DNA of 64,000 bases from Paraescarpia echinospica. Its lineage: Eukaryota; Annelida; Polychaeta; Sabellida; Siboglinidae. Where the stretch lies: NCBI GenBank assembly GCA_020002185.1, contig CM034537.1, forward strand, positions 11,028,157-11,092,156, given 5' to 3'. Below, piece after piece: positions 1 to 12,713 of the stretch. Position numbers and translations under genes: made by a program. Every line of letters begins with the position of its first letter. The stretch's first letter is position 1. The notes beneath the pieces are model-generated. The model saw only the letters and a program-made list of their open reading frames with translations. It was not told the origin of the DNA and did not search any database.

Positions 1-2056
1 GCCAATTGAACCACGCCCTTGTCGCTCCGCGGTGAGATACAAGGGAATATGCGAAGTATTTAAATACAGTCAACTGACATCGCAATATAGAAGCTTCGTA
101 GTCAAAATTGATATGTACTGTACTTGGACAACATAGATATAACTTAGTAAATTGTCGTATTCATTGTTGTCTTGGGCGTTGCCCCGTATGACAAATTCGT
201 TGTCTTTCCGAATAAATTCAGAAAAAGTGGCCGCCGTTGATCCTGAGCCAGTACATCGGAAGACGGAAGTCTTGCTCGGGTGGATCGGAGTGGCGCGCTT
301 GGTATGGGTGTGGTTGGAGTTTATATACAGGGCTGGGGTATTGATGTGCAATGGTGTGTGCAAGGGGTAGTGGGTGGGTGGTGATGAGCAATGCTGCCAT
401 CTGGTGACTACCATAATAGTATAAAATAGTAGTAATATGTTACTTTTAACCGTTTACTGTTTGTGTTTACTTTCTTTCCAGTAACTAATTGAACTGGTCT
501 GCCTGTGAATAATAGTATAATGTGCGTAATGAAGTTGGGGTTCTCTATAATTTCACTTAATGTAATATGTTATACAAAAACAATCTGAGTGTAAAAACTT
601 GTGCTAATTTCTCTACAGCACAATTGCCAAGGTGTGTACCAGTAACTGTCCTGTGTTATTTTGTGCATGAGGTCAAATAAGTGGACCACTTGCTGGGAGG
701 GTCTAACATCACAGCCCATCCACAGGCATTGTGTTTGACTATGTAACAATAGAGGTGTCAGTGGGGCAATATACAGCAAAGGGCCAAATGATCCTACAAT
801 TGACACCAAGGTGTCAAAATCTCACTGACAGTGACAGCGCAGTGCACTGATGCTTGACTATGTGTATACAGCTGTTAGCTGAACATGGCCTCAAGATAGG
901 TCCCAAATAATGCTGATGACTTAAAACTTCTGCAAATTTAGTGTTATTTGTAAAATAACATACCTATGACACATTTTATTTTTCGAATGACACTTTATTT
1001 GCAACAGCATATTTCCGTTTATAATGTATGACCTTCATTTTTAGGAATAAAATCAGTACATCAGATCCACTAAGACCAAACTTATGTAAAGAAATATCAT
1101 ACAGTAGCATGATATATTTTATTTATTTGTCAACAAAACAAAACATGTGTTTTAAGACAATGTTTTACATGTAATTGTTCATGTTATCATATTGTGATGC
1201 ATGTTATGTCCACTAGTAGGCTGGTGTGAGTGATACAAATACACTTGAAACCTATTTATTATAGGCCTCCAAACATCCTCCAACTGTATTCAATTTGAAG
1301 AAGTTAACGTGTTAACGTTAACATGAATTACGATATTAACCACAATAAAAGGTTTGCTCACATGCATGGGAAGTATTTAGATAAAGCTTTAATAAGTTAA
1401 ATTGTTTACACTTTAAATGTTTGATACTCACACAGATATGTGTGCAACAAATTATGTTAAAACAACCTCTGCAGTAACTGTTGTATTTCTCAGCAGTCTT
1501 TGTATATAGTATTTGTATATCAGTCATTCACAAACCTGTCCTTTCGCAACATATCAAACCTACTTATGAATATGCTACATCATTTGTAAAAAAATATTTA
1601 GTTATGGCGAAACCACTGGTCACCAAAAACAAAGGTAATTACCGTAATAAAAGGTTGTACTATAAAAATGTATACAAAATTATTATCACGTTTACATAAA
1701 AAAAACATGTCATGCTATGCTGTTTGACCAATGTGAATGACTGCTAAAACCAGTCAGACAACAGAAAAATGGTGATGCCATTGCCAATTTTCTAGGTGAA
1801 TATTCCAAAATAACTCTCTTATAACAGATGATAACATTTCAACCAGGTTTATTAACAATTGCAGCTGCAACTAGCTGCCATTTTAATAAATACACTTTGT
1901 TTTTAACACACAGGCACCGACTCAGCTGGAATTGAACAAATTTACATAAAATTCCAAATATGACGTTGGCACGGTATTACACGATGCACAATTGTCAACG
2001 CAGAACGCATGTTTTAAAACGACATGTGCATGCATTTAAACAACCAAATATCGCCT
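1..2056. other. Non-coding stretch, no gene recognised
   Basis: No open frame here looks like a known protein and no convincing exon was found. The first 400 bases are somewhat GC-richer and open in both strands over about 60-115 codons, but the translations resemble no family I know. The rest is AT-rich. Confidence 0.5.
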
Positions 2057-2343
2057 TTAGAAAGTCAAAGAAACCCACGGTTCCAATATTTTGCCGCCTG
2101 TTCTGTTTGCTGCGCAAGCACGGAGTCCGTACGCCCTGCAAGCAAACGCCACCACAGCATTGGGGGGAACTTTGGATCTGTCATGATCAAACAGCCAACC
2201 ACTTACACGTTTCCAGTTATAGTATCCGTCATGTGCAAACTGCGTTTGTGCTGTAGCTATGAGTTTGCAAATATCAGAAGGAACTCGACCATTGAGCCTA
2301 CATGAAGGCATACCATCGGTAGGGGGTCTAACCTCAAGTTTTA
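2057..2343 (-). CDS. Candidate terminal exon, unknown protein
   Basis: On the minus strand an acceptor-like sequence (a pyrimidine-rich stretch ending CTAG) at 2344-2347 is followed by an open frame of about 95 codons ending in a stop at 2057. The translation looks protein-like: several Cys, a Trp-Lys-Arg patch, and motifs such as SKVPPNAVVAF and TGGKILEPW. The VPPNAVV stretch faintly recalls DM9-type repeats, but this is too weak for a family call. No upstream partner exon was found. It could be a 3' terminal exon, a transposon fragment, or a chance open frame. Confidence 0.3.
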
Positions 2344-3222
2344 CTAGGATAATAATTAAGGCAGTGGTCGGTTGAGGCGCCGTTCTCAGCTCATAAAGAC
2401 ATACTCTCTTCGGCGCAACAGCTGCATACGTACCGACCTCTCCAACCATGGTGGTGGGGCGTCGATCTTCAGTCCCGGCGGCTCGTACGATCAGTGCACA
2501 TCTACAACAGCGTCGATTGTAAGTACTGCTACTCAGTAATGTTAATTATATCGCTTTTGAAAAAAGCTACAACAACGGTTGATTAATAATAATCATAATA
2601 AAGTAACTTCTATAGCGCTTAAATCCTTGGAAACCTGGTAAGAGAAGCGCAATGACAAGAGTTGGTCATGCTCAAAATCGATAAGCAGTATTTAAGTTGT
2701 CAATAGGTAGATGGATACGTCAGGGATCCAAGGTGGATATACTTAAGTTTATAATGATAAGTATTTATTGATGACTGCGGAATTGTGTAATACAGTTTGA
2801 ACTGATCTAATATTAAGGGGAGTTTCCAAATCGTCCGCGCAGCAACAACAAACAACCTATGCAGCTGTAGTTCCAATACTCTATGAACAAAACGTATATA
2901 CCAGAACTAAATGATCGAAGCTGGATATAAGCTTTCTTACAGGAGTAACATATGAATGTAGTCTAACTAAGCCGGTTCCTTACATGACAGTACATGCTGG
3001 TACGTAATAGTACAGATGTTAAAAATGGTACAATATATCGCACAGAAAGCCAATGCAAACGCCTCAGAAGTGACCCTGGGTGATCAAGAAAGTCGTGGAG
3101 AAAGAGACACAACCCTTGCTAAACAAACAATTATTGTCATCGTCATGCACAAACCCGATTTGTTGTTCCACGTCGTCTCAAGTTGTCCCGGGAGACTTCG
3201 TGATTTGCGAGTGGGGTTGAAG
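2344..3222. other. Non-coding stretch with a possible SINE/LINE tail
   Basis: No gene seen. Around 2585-2650 there is a run resembling the reverse complement of a retroposon 3' tail (an AAGCGCTATAGAAG-like motif next to TAATAATAAT), similar to the tail of the SINE at 44583-44935. Confidence 0.3.
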
Positions 3223-3410
3223 GACACGTGGCCGAGGACTGTACGTGGTCGTCATGGACGTGATCTGTGCGACACTCGACGGCCCATACCCTCAAGCACG
3301 GCTGAAGATACAGTGCGAGGAGACGGCAGTAGGACGGTATCTTATCGTAGAGATTCTCGCCATCAACAGCGTACTGGCACTGTGTGAAGTAGAAGTGTTT
3401 GCCGACAAAC
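3223..3410 (+). CDS. Fucolectin/F5/8-type (FTP-like) domain exon, partial, possibly decayed
   Basis: The plus-strand frame from about 3242 to 3410 encodes the last part of a fucolectin-tachylectin-pentraxin-like domain. Visible features are ICATLDGPYPQARL, then CEETAVGRYLIVEIL, then LALCEVEVF, the family's typical C-terminal pattern of two Cys around a GRY/LTLCEVEV core. A consensus donor GTAAGT follows immediately at 3411. Just upstream, another frame (about 3186-3230) encodes a piece resembling the same domain (GRLRDLRVGLKDTWP), so the domain seems to run across a frameshift. Proteins with this domain bind fucosylated glycans and are usually secreted. No start codon, signal peptide or further exon was found. 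It may be a pseudogene, or a sequencing error may have broken it. Confidence 0.4.
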
Positions 3411-3916
3411 GTAAGTAACAACAGCCAAGCGACAAAACATGCACACCCCCACAGCAGTGGACGCGGCATGAAGTTTGGCTTTTTTGTTTCCAATTTCCAA
3501 TCTGAACACTGCGTGGTCTTTTTTCCCATGTGAATGTGGCAAAACAATTATTTTCTTTCCCTTGCTGTCGACTGGCGGTAGCCAAAACGGACTATTGGTC
3601 GTCGACATGCTGGTTGTAAATAACAGTCTTCTGTGAGCTCTGTTTCAGACCTCTAGTGCCGTGGTAGTGAAAGCAGAAGGTGAAAGCACTCCCTGGAAGT
3701 CGTCGACACGCTGGGCGCTGTCCTGACAGTCCTGTGAACTCAGTTTCGGTCGTCTGATGATGATAATACCACACGGTGAAAATATTCTCTCTTACAAGAC
3801 TTCTAAAAGGCATTGCCATGGTACGTTACAGGTAGCTTGGCTTTGGTTGTACGGGTAGCCTGCATCTAAAATATTTAGTCAGGTTAGGTCCGTTCGTGCA
3901 TGGTGTGTGTGTTTTA
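3411..3916. other. Non-coding stretch
   Basis: No gene or repeat recognised between the fucolectin-like exon donor and the start of the 77-bp satellite. Confidence 0.4.
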
Positions 3917-6900
3917 GTACTTGACGCCCATTGGTGGACTCAACTCATGACACTGTGACATACATGGACTTGTTCAGTCTTCATACTACTGCATACTTGA
4001 CACCCATTGGTGGACTCAACTCATGAACACTGTGACAAACATGGACTTGTTCAGTCTTCAGACTACTGCATACTTGACACCCATTGGCAGACTCAACTCA
4101 TGAACACTGTGACATACATGGACTTGCTCAGTCTTCAGACTACTGTGTACTTGACACCCATTGGTGGATTCAACTCATGAACACTGTGACATACGTGGAC
4201 TTGTTCAGTCTTCAGACTACTGCATACTTGACACCCATTGGCAGACTCAACTCATGAACATTGTGACATACATGGACTTGCTCAGTCTTCAGACTACTGT
4301 GTACTAGACACCCATTGGTGGACTCAACTCATGAACACTGTGACATACATGGACTTGCTCAGTCTTCAGACTACTGCATACTTGACACCCATTGGTGGAC
4401 TCAACTCATGAACACTGTGACATACATGGACTTGTTCAGTCTTCAGACTACTGTGTACTTGACACCCATTGGTGGACTCAACTCATGAACACTGTGACAT
4501 ACATGGACTTGCTCAGTCTTCAGACTACTGTGTACTTGACACCCATTGGTGGACTCAACTCATGAACACTGTGACATACATGGACTTGCTCAGTCTTCAG
4601 ACTACTGCATACTTGACACCCATTGGTGGACTCAACTCATGAACACTGTGACAAACATGGACTTGCTCAGTCTTCAGACTACTGCGTAATTGACACCCAT
4701 TGGTGGACTCAACTCATGAACACTGTGACATACGTAGACTTGCTCAGTCTTCAGACTACTGCATACCTAACACCTATTGGTGGACTCAACTCATGAACAC
4801 TGTGACATACATGGACTTGTTCAGTCTTCAGACTACTGCATACTTGACACCCATTGGCAGACTCAACTCATGAACACTGTGACATACATGGACTTGCTCA
4901 GTCTTCAGACTACTGCATACTTGACACCCATTGGTGGACTCAACTCATGAACACTGTGACAAACATGGACTTGCTCAGTCTTTAGACTACTGCGTAATTG
5001 ACACCCATTGGTGGACTCAACTCATGAACACTGTGACATACGTAGACTTGCTCAGTCTTCAGACTACTGCATACCTGACACCCATTGGTGGACTCAACTC
5101 ATGAACACTGTGACATACATGGACTTGTTCAGTCTTCAGACTAATGCATACTTGACACCCATTGGCAGACTCAACTCATGAACACTGTGACATACATGGA
5201 CTTGCTCAGTCTTCAGACTACTGTGTACTTGACACCCATTGGTGGACTCAACTCATGAACACTGTGACATACATGGACTTGCTCACTCTTCAGACTACTG
5301 CATACTTGACACCCATTGGCAGACTCAACTCATGAACACTGTGACATATATGGACTTGTTCAGTCTTTATACTACTGCATACTTGACACCCATTGGCAGA
5401 CTCAACTCATGAACACTGTGACATACATGGACTTGTTCAGTCTTCAGACTACTGCATACTTGACACCAATTGGCAGACTCAACTCATGAACACTGTGACA
5501 TACATGGACTTGTTCAGTCTTCAGACTACTGCATACTTGACACCCATTGGCAGACTCAACTCATGAACACTGTGACATACATGGACTTGTTCAGTCTTCA
5601 GACTACTGCATACTTGACACCCATTGGCAGACTCAACTCATGAACACTGTGACATACATGGACTTGTTCAGTCTTCAGACTACTGCATACTTGACACCCA
5701 TTGGCAGACTCAACTCATGAACACTGTGACATACATGGACTTGCTCAGTCTTCAGACTACTGTGTACTTGACTCCCATTGGTGGACTCAACTCATAAACA
5801 ATGTGACATACATGGACTTGCTCAGTCTTCAGACTACTGCATACTTGACACCCATTGGTGGACTCAACTCATGAACACTGTGACATACATGGACTTGTTC
5901 AGTCTTCAGACTACTGTGTACTTGACACCCATTGGTGGACTCAACTCGTGAACACTGTGACATACATGGACTTGCTCAGTCTTCAGACTACTGTGTACTT
6001 GACACCCATTGGTGGACTCAACTCATGAACACTGTGACATACATGGACTTGCTCAGTCTTCAGACTACTGCATACTTGACACCCATTGGTGGACTCAACT
6101 CATGAACACTGTGACAAACATGGACTTGCTCAGTCTTCAGACTACTGCGTAATTGACACCCATTGGTGGACTGAACTCATGAACACTGTGACATACGTAG
6201 ACTTGATCAGTCTTCAGACTACTGCATACCTGACACCCATTGGTGGACTCAACTCATGAACACTGTGACATACATGGACTTGTTCAGTCTTCAGATTACT
6301 GCATACTTGACACCCATTGGCAGACTCAACTCATGAACACTGTGACATACATGGACTTGCTCAGTCTTCAGACTACTGCATACTTGACACCCATTGGTGG
6401 ACTCAACTCATGAACACTGTGACAAACATGGACTTGCTCAGTCTTCAGACTACTGCATAATTGACACCCATTGGTGGACTCAACTCATGAACACTGTGAC
6501 ATACGTAGACTTGCTCAGTCTTCAGACTACTGCATACCTGACACCCATTGGTGGACTCAACTCATGAACACTGTGACATACATGGACTTGTTCAGTCTTC
6601 AGACTAATGCATACTTGACACCCATTGGCAGACTCAACTCATGAACACTGTGACATACATGGACTTGCTCAGTCTTCAGACTACTGTGTACTTGACACCC
6701 GTTGGTGGACTCAACTCATGAACACTGTTGTCATCCATTGGCAGACTCAACTCATGAACACTGTGACATACATGGATTTGTTCAGTCTTCATACTACTGC
6801 ATACTTGACATCCATTGGCAGACTCAACTCATGAACACTGTGACATACATGGACTTGCTCAGTCTTCAGACTACTGTGTACTTGACACCCATTGGCAGAC

Positions 6901-7015
6901 TCAACTCATGAACACTGTGACATACATGGATTTGTTCAGTCTCCAGGACAATGCGTACTTGACATCCGTTGGTGGACTCAATTCATGAACACTGTGACAT
7001 GCATGGACTTGTTCA
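3917..7015. repeat. 77-bp tandem satellite, about 40 copies
   Basis: Direct reading shows a 77-base period: the ACATGGACTTG core recurs at 3962, 4039, 4116 and so on to about 7010. Units differ at a few diagnostic positions (GGTGG or GGCAG after CCCATT; TACATGG, TACGTAG or AACATGG; CATACTTG, GTGTACTTG or CGTAATTG). One unit near 6711-6765 is shortened. Short open frames inside it are products of the repeat, not genes. Confidence 0.95.
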
Positions 7016-8499
7016 GAATCCCCAGGCTACTCAAACATATTCCAATAAATACAAAAGTATACGACAAAACAACTCTACCATTTGTTACTACACCATTGTT
7101 CATTTGTTCTATATATAATTTCCGAATTGAGGCTTTTTGCCTTTCTTCAAAGTATGGCATGTGGGTTTCTGTTCTTGCAGTGACACCCCATTAATCTGCT
7201 ATTGTGACAGTGCAAGTTACGAGCATCTTGTAAAACAATCAAAGTGAAGGCAACAAAGATTGCTTATGCCAATGACCTTCAAAGAAGAACAGAATTTGGT
7301 AGCATACACACAGGCTAACTGATACTAGATGTAGAGTTGGTCATTAGTCTCTAATTGAGACACAGGAATGAAAAGTATGACCAATTGCATTTGTTCATCT
7401 TTTTAATTATGTACATATAATTGGTAATTCCCCGAGTTCAGACTTATTTATAGAACGATAAACATTCACAACAAAACTTAATTTTTTTTTCTGTAAACAA
7501 GTTGATTTTTTTCTCTTTAGTTCCAATTGTGCTATTCATTGCTATAAAAATTAACAAATATATTATTAAAACATTACTTTCTTTACTGAAACAACATGGT
7601 AAGGCTTTGTATGCTTAGACTAAAACATCGCACTTCTATCATGTCATAAACATGTAGTAATAATACCGTTTTATATTTCTGGTAATACAATCACCCAATT
7701 ACACTGTTAAAATTCAAATAAATAAAAAAATACATACGAGTACATTCATGGCTACATTTACATACTAAACATAATGCATTTATGAGTGAGTGGTGAACTA
7801 CAAACTCGAATGTCAGTTAACGTGTTGTCTGATCCAAAACAGTACTCGCTGTTATCTGTCCATAGTAATTCACTGCTTTAAATACTACTTACACTATATG
7901 ATGAACAGAAAATGTCTTGCATCCAAGCATGTAGGAAGTGAACGTACAGAGCAGTGACATACAAACATCCTAACATGTAAACAAAATCTTTGAAAATTAC
8001 TTGCGTATATCTGTCTGCGTAGAAGGGTAGAAACTAAAAAAATGCAACTGTTCAACCTCTTATGAAATGCCCACACACAACAATGGTACGGCTCTGTTGC
8101 CTTCAGAACCTGAATAGTCAACATGCACACTGTAATATCTGTATGTCTCTTTGGCCATATGCTATATATCACTTGAAAATGCTACCATTAGCAATGGCCA
8201 CAGTGAAGCTTGACCCATTGAACTCTGACCTGGTGAACTTTGACCAAGTGATCTCGGTGCCTGCTGGCCTTGTTGTCAGTACATAGGTGTACAGACACAT
8301 GAAAACGTTCAACGGATATAACTTGGGCACACATGTACACGTGTGAAAGTGATCAGCAACTCAACAATAAGTTAACTGCCTCTTTTGTGCATCAATAGAA
8401 ATTAGAGCAAAAAGCTTCTAATTCCAGCCAGCCCAGTGCTTCAGGCTAAATTGCGTGAAGTCTAGCATTCAAAATTCGAGTAGAGATGACAGTCGACAT
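7016..8499. other. Intergenic, downstream of the ABHD4-like gene
   Basis: AT-rich sequence with no recognised exon. It contains the 3' flank and presumably the untranslated tail of the minus-strand hydrolase gene. No clear poly(A) signal could be fixed. Confidence 0.4.
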
Positions 8500-8737
8500 T
8501 CACTCAAAGAAGACAGTGTCGATGTCTTTGTCGAGGTCCTCAGGCTCCGAATCCTCTCTCTGTTTGTTGTCTCCCTCTGAGGAACGCTCCTCATTGTCTT
8601 CTTGGATGCTCATCTGACGGTGAATGTAATGACCCCGGCGACTGCCCGGCGACGAACTCGTCAGGTCAGGTCGGGGGTCAAAGATCGGCAGACTGCTGTC
8701 ACTGTGTGTACGTCGACGCTTCGGTAACGTAAATGCA
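8500..8737 (-). CDS. ABHD4: ABHD4-like last exon, polar tail
   Basis: Acceptor CATTTCAG|TGCATTT; TGA stop at 8500-8502. Encodes 78 residues with an Arg-rich start, Ser-rich middle and a strongly acidic end. No such tail exists in vertebrate ABHD4/5. Confidence 0.75.
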
Positions 8738-11700
8738 CTGAAATGACAATAACGTCGCTGTTTATGACTCATGTTTATCCTGTGATCAATGTTATGTTAT
8801 GCACTTTAAAAGGAAGTGTATTAGTGTTGTTATAATCATATTTCACTTGGTGTAGCACTAGATACAAGATTGCTTCACAACATATTAAAAATTACAACAT
8901 GGTCTAGAATTGCTAAATAAACAAATAAATATATTAAAATGCTATCAGTCATTATTTAGAAATAAATATAGCAATATAAATCAATAGTAATTATAAAATT
9001 TCATTGGTGACATTTATTTTCATGTTCTTTAGCATTAGGTGGGACGACACTGGAAGATGATCTATGATAACACTGACAGGTTGAATTCTACCTTTGTTAT
9101 CTCCAAAACCATACTCACAGTACATTTGGACATGTCCAAAAACGCTATCATACTTTACATATTTTGTATTTGAATTTTGGCAGTTCCAAAATAAATGCAA
9201 TCATAGACAGAATCCAGGACAAGAAGTTATAAATGCAGATATATGCATCTAATTCAAGATTCAGTATACAGATTGTATTTAATGTTTGGTTCTATACACT
9301 ACAGCATCGCCCTTTCACTAGTTGCCCAATCGGATTATCAAAGTTGGTTCTTTTTATGATTTAGTCAAGCATGCACCCTTTTCAAAAAAGCAACTGCATC
9401 TAATACCATTCACACTACAGAATACAGACATGAACGAACCTGACCTGGTGATAGGCTAAATCAAAGAGGTGGGAGTTGTAACTAATGATTCCAGATTACT
9501 TTGTACACACCTGAATCCCTGATCCTGTTCCTGATCTACCATGCGACAAATGCGATTGATGCTAGTGTTGAATTCCTCTGCCTTGTCAGCATAGATGTGA
9601 TGGCCAGCACCCTTGATCACCTGAACACAACAGTCAGTGCCAGTGTTTAAATTGTTTTTTATTACATATGAATTTCTATGCAGATTATTGAAAAATATGC
9701 AGTATCACAGGTATTTATATGGGAAGACTGTGAACAATTAGAAAAATCTGCTTTGGCACCTTATAACTTGTTACAATTCATAGTGGAATAGGATTTGTTT
9801 ACAGTGACTAGACAACATTAATATCTAAGATAACTGAACTTACAAACATTAATATCAGTTTGGGCAGCTTTCCTAGAAAAAAGTGGTAAATAATCAGTTC
9901 TGTTCATCTGTATTTGCAGATTATCATTCCAATTTTAATTCCATTCAGTATAGACCCTGGGTTTACTCTTGATGCAAAATGCAGCAAAATGCTCAGACAC
10001 ATTTTGTAAATGACGGGTCGTGAACCAAACATCTCAGTTGTCAATGTCTACACTTACCTGTATGTCGACGTAGGCATCGTTGCGTTGGAATTTGACCTGC
10101 CATCCTACACTGCTGTCAATCCATGACCTTGACCCATATAACATGCTGATCGGAATATCCAGGGGAAGGTCGTTGACCCGTCGTATCATTGGATGTTTTG
10201 CCCAACCAATCGGAACTGTCATGTTGCGAAATGCTACCTCACCACTACAACATAAACCCTATGTGAGGTAGTCGCACGATTTGAGGCCATAAGACAGACC
10301 TATTGTGTTTTTTTCACCAGCTAGCACGATTATTAAGAGGCACATTTAGAACTAACTAGCTTATAAAACAAGGGCTGCCATTGTTAACTTGCCACCATTA
10401 AAGTATTTTGATCTTAACTCGTTCCCAGTTTCCACTGTCCATTTAATTCTGCTGTCGCAAACACGGCGACCATAAAGGGAATGTGACACCAAAGTGGTGC
10501 CCTCTGGAGGAGAGTAATTTACCACTCACTGTTTCCAAAATGTACAGCAACGTTAAAGCAAACATGTAAATAAATAACTGTAACGACTATGTTTATGTTT
10601 TCTTTAATGCATTGCCAATTGGTAGATCGGAGGCCAATGTTCCAAGTGAGTGAACATGGTGAGGCGTGTGGACTTTTTTATCTGGTAGGAGCTACATCTA
10701 TATTTCCGCAAAGATAGAAATTTAATTTAAAGTTAGTAATCAGTTCCAGTAATCCTGCAAAAACATGTCAACAGATTCACAGACTGATCACAGATATATA
10801 TTCAGATGTTACTGAAATGAGTCGCACCTCTTGAACTGAACTGCACTGATATCATGGGAAAAAGACCCAAATTATCCACGTATCTTACTGTCAAATATAG
10901 CCAGTTTGGTTGTTTGTAATGTTGTGCAACAACTAGTCATGGCAGCAACAAACCTTGGCTTGCGAGCATTGCACTGGAAGACATACTGGGCCACTGTATC
11001 ATCGTCAAAGTCATCAAACTTCTGTATCAAATCCGTTCGGAAAAATGATACAACCTTAGCACCTGCATAAAATAGAATAGAGAATCTGACCGTATCTGTT
11101 GTCCTTAGCATGCTATCCTTTTGGTTCATCCAACAGGGAGCAGGTTGCAATGTATCAGTGAGTCTGCACTAGCAGGTATCATTTATTCCAAGCACTTTTA
11201 ACTGGTGACATTATGTTATTATGTTTTAACCTGAAAATGTTTAATTAAGATATAAATCACTACATGAACTAGATTTGACCCTAAATCTGCTGCCAAGAAA
11301 AGAATGGCCTAGAAATATAATTTGTAAATAAACTTTGAACAATTCACCAGTACAGTTTACCATTCTGCCACATATTATTATTAGTGGCAAAATTACAGAA
11401 ATACAGCACAAAATGTTTGATTGGTGAAACAAGATTGCCTTTGAGTTCCTTTGTGTAGTATTAAAACTCAACACATATAACTAACTACTTAAGAAGAGTG
11501 GGTGAGCTGGTGGAGGTGGCTGGTGTGAAAGAGAGTTTCAGGACGAAGTTGGTGATGACTAAAGCAGGCTAGAACAACTGGAAGGTGAGTGGTTATAGAA
11601 GACAGCGGCTACACTCGGAGTGGAGAGTAGAAGGACAAGAGGAAGACTATGACTTAGACGGGAGGAATGTGTGAATGACAGAGTTAGCAGGATTAGGAGA

Positions 11701-12713
11701 GGAGTGTAGATTGAGAGTGACAGAGGGTGGAGTGGTGATAGCAGTCACACAGGATCAGTGACAGAAGTAGGGCAATGACTGATCCTAGATTTCTGGGACA
11801 ACGAAGAAATAAATAATTAAAACCGACTGACCCCAGGGTCCGGCTGCCCTCAGCACTGCCAGAGGGTTGAAAACTTGTAGGACGGTTGACAGCATCTTCA
11901 CCCAGGCTGGAAGCGGAGTGCGTCGTTCTGCATCCAGTGGTCTCTCTGGGAATCCCCATGGATCAACCAGGATCAAATGTGCCATGCGGTTTGGGTACCT
12001 GGCAGAAATCATAATCGTAATTGATCTTTTTCTTGAATAAAATGTATAACAACAGTTACATGAGGCCAGGAGAACCCAAGACAGAGGGGGTCTGGCGAGA
12101 TCTTGTGCGAGCCTTATGTGCCAGATGACACAAAGAGAATAAGTAAGTAATTACATGAGGATTTTTATTATTTTGTAAATTATAATTTGTTATTCTTGTA
12201 ACCATGATAAATATAGACATGATTACTTACAAAAGTAACTGTAATCAATTATGTTTATTTTGTAAGTAATCATACTTGTATTAATACTCATTACAGATTA
12301 ACATTAACAGTAACCAATATGATATGTGGTGTATTCGCCCCATCTCTGGTACCTGATTGCATAGGACATAGCAAGGAAGCCGCCGAGACTGTGTCCGAGG
12401 AGCATGAACTTGTCCAGCTTCATCTCTTGCCTCCATTCCTCGATCGACTCAACAAACTCCATCTCGGCCAACATCGAGTCACTGCTGAACTCCGGCCGTG
12501 AACTGCCGCCAAATCCGAGCAGGTCAAAGGCATAGACTGGTCTGTTTAATGAAAGACTGTGTAGGTTGAGTGACCACAGTCCGACCCCTGACCCCATGCC
12601 ATGAACAAGGACCAGGGGCATCTTTGCAGACTTTGTGTTGAGCGTGATTGTACGGATCTGTTTACTGCCGTTTGAGATGCTCACAAATTTGCTGTCGATG
12701 AGGTGCCACATTC
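8500..12713 (-). CDS. ABHD4: ABHD4/ABHD5-type alpha/beta hydrolase, 5' partial
   Basis: Six exons join in phase: 12353-12713, 11832-11998, 10954-11062, 10058-10244, 9511-9620 and 8500-8737, giving 389 codons before the stop. Seen: an oxyanion region VLVHGMGSGVGLW, FDLLGFGGSSRP, the nucleophile elbow GHSLGG (Ser at residue 108 of the recovered part), LVDPWGFPERP, and HHIYAD, an H-x4-D motif at residues 281-286. ABHD4 keeps the nucleophile Ser, while vertebrate ABHD5 has Asn there, so this copy looks catalytically competent and ABHD4-like. The family acts on N-acyl phospholipids and lysophospholipids at membranes and lipid droplets. The N-terminal exon (about 40 residues, normally with the WLPTW..PTS motif) was not found. 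Past the usual end there is an extra Ser/Glu/Arg-rich tail of about 75 residues. It could equally be the single ancestral ABHD4/5 gene. Confidence 0.88.
9511..9620 (-). CDS. ABHD4: ABHD4-like exon with H-x4-D motif
   Basis: Acceptor TGTTCAG|GTGATC; donor TTCAG|GTGTGT. Encodes GAGHHIYADKAEEFN, holding the catalytic/acyltransferase-type His. Confidence 0.88.
10058..10244 (-). CDS. ABHD4: ABHD4-like exon (GEVAFRNMTVPIGWAKHPM region)
   Basis: Acceptor TTGTAG|TGGTGAG; donor ACAG|GTAAGT. The junction codon gives SGEVAF, as in vertebrate SGETAF. Confidence 0.88.
10954..11062 (-). CDS. ABHD4: ABHD4-like exon (FDDDTVAQYVFQCNARKP region)
   Basis: Acceptor TTTATGCAG|GTGCTAAG; donor CCAAG|GTTTG. The acidic DDDTVAQY patch matches the EDDT(I/V)xEY patch of the family. 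Confidence 0.88.
11832..11998 (-). CDS. ABHD4: ABHD4-like exon (NRMAHLILVDPWGFPERP region)
   Basis: Acceptor TGCCAG|GTACCC; donor TGGG|GTCAGT. Joining to the preceding exon restores the codon order AIRYP. Contains the PWGFPERP and NPLAVLRAAGPW segments typical of ABHD4/5. Confidence 0.88.
12062..12150 (+). mobile_element. 3' end fragment of an APE-type LINE
   Basis: The frame from about 12090 reads WRDLVRALCAR then stop, followed by (TAAG)n. This is a typical terminal sequence of a LINE family common in marine invertebrates. It lies in an ABHD4 intron and is only about 90 bases long. Confidence 0.5.
12353..12713 (-). CDS. ABHD4: ABHD4-like exon with nucleophile elbow
   Basis: Acceptor TTTTTAG at 12714 onward; donor AG|GTACCAG at 12352. 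The exon enters with two bases of a split codon and leaves with two. It encodes the oxyanion region and GHSLGG. Confidence 0.88.

Noticed and set aside
70..414. Open frame of 114 codons on the minus strand
   Set aside because: No recognisable motif or splice context, and overlapping frames are open on both strands.
6625..7194. Short frames of 69-100 codons
   Set aside because: Translation of the 77-bp satellite and its edge.
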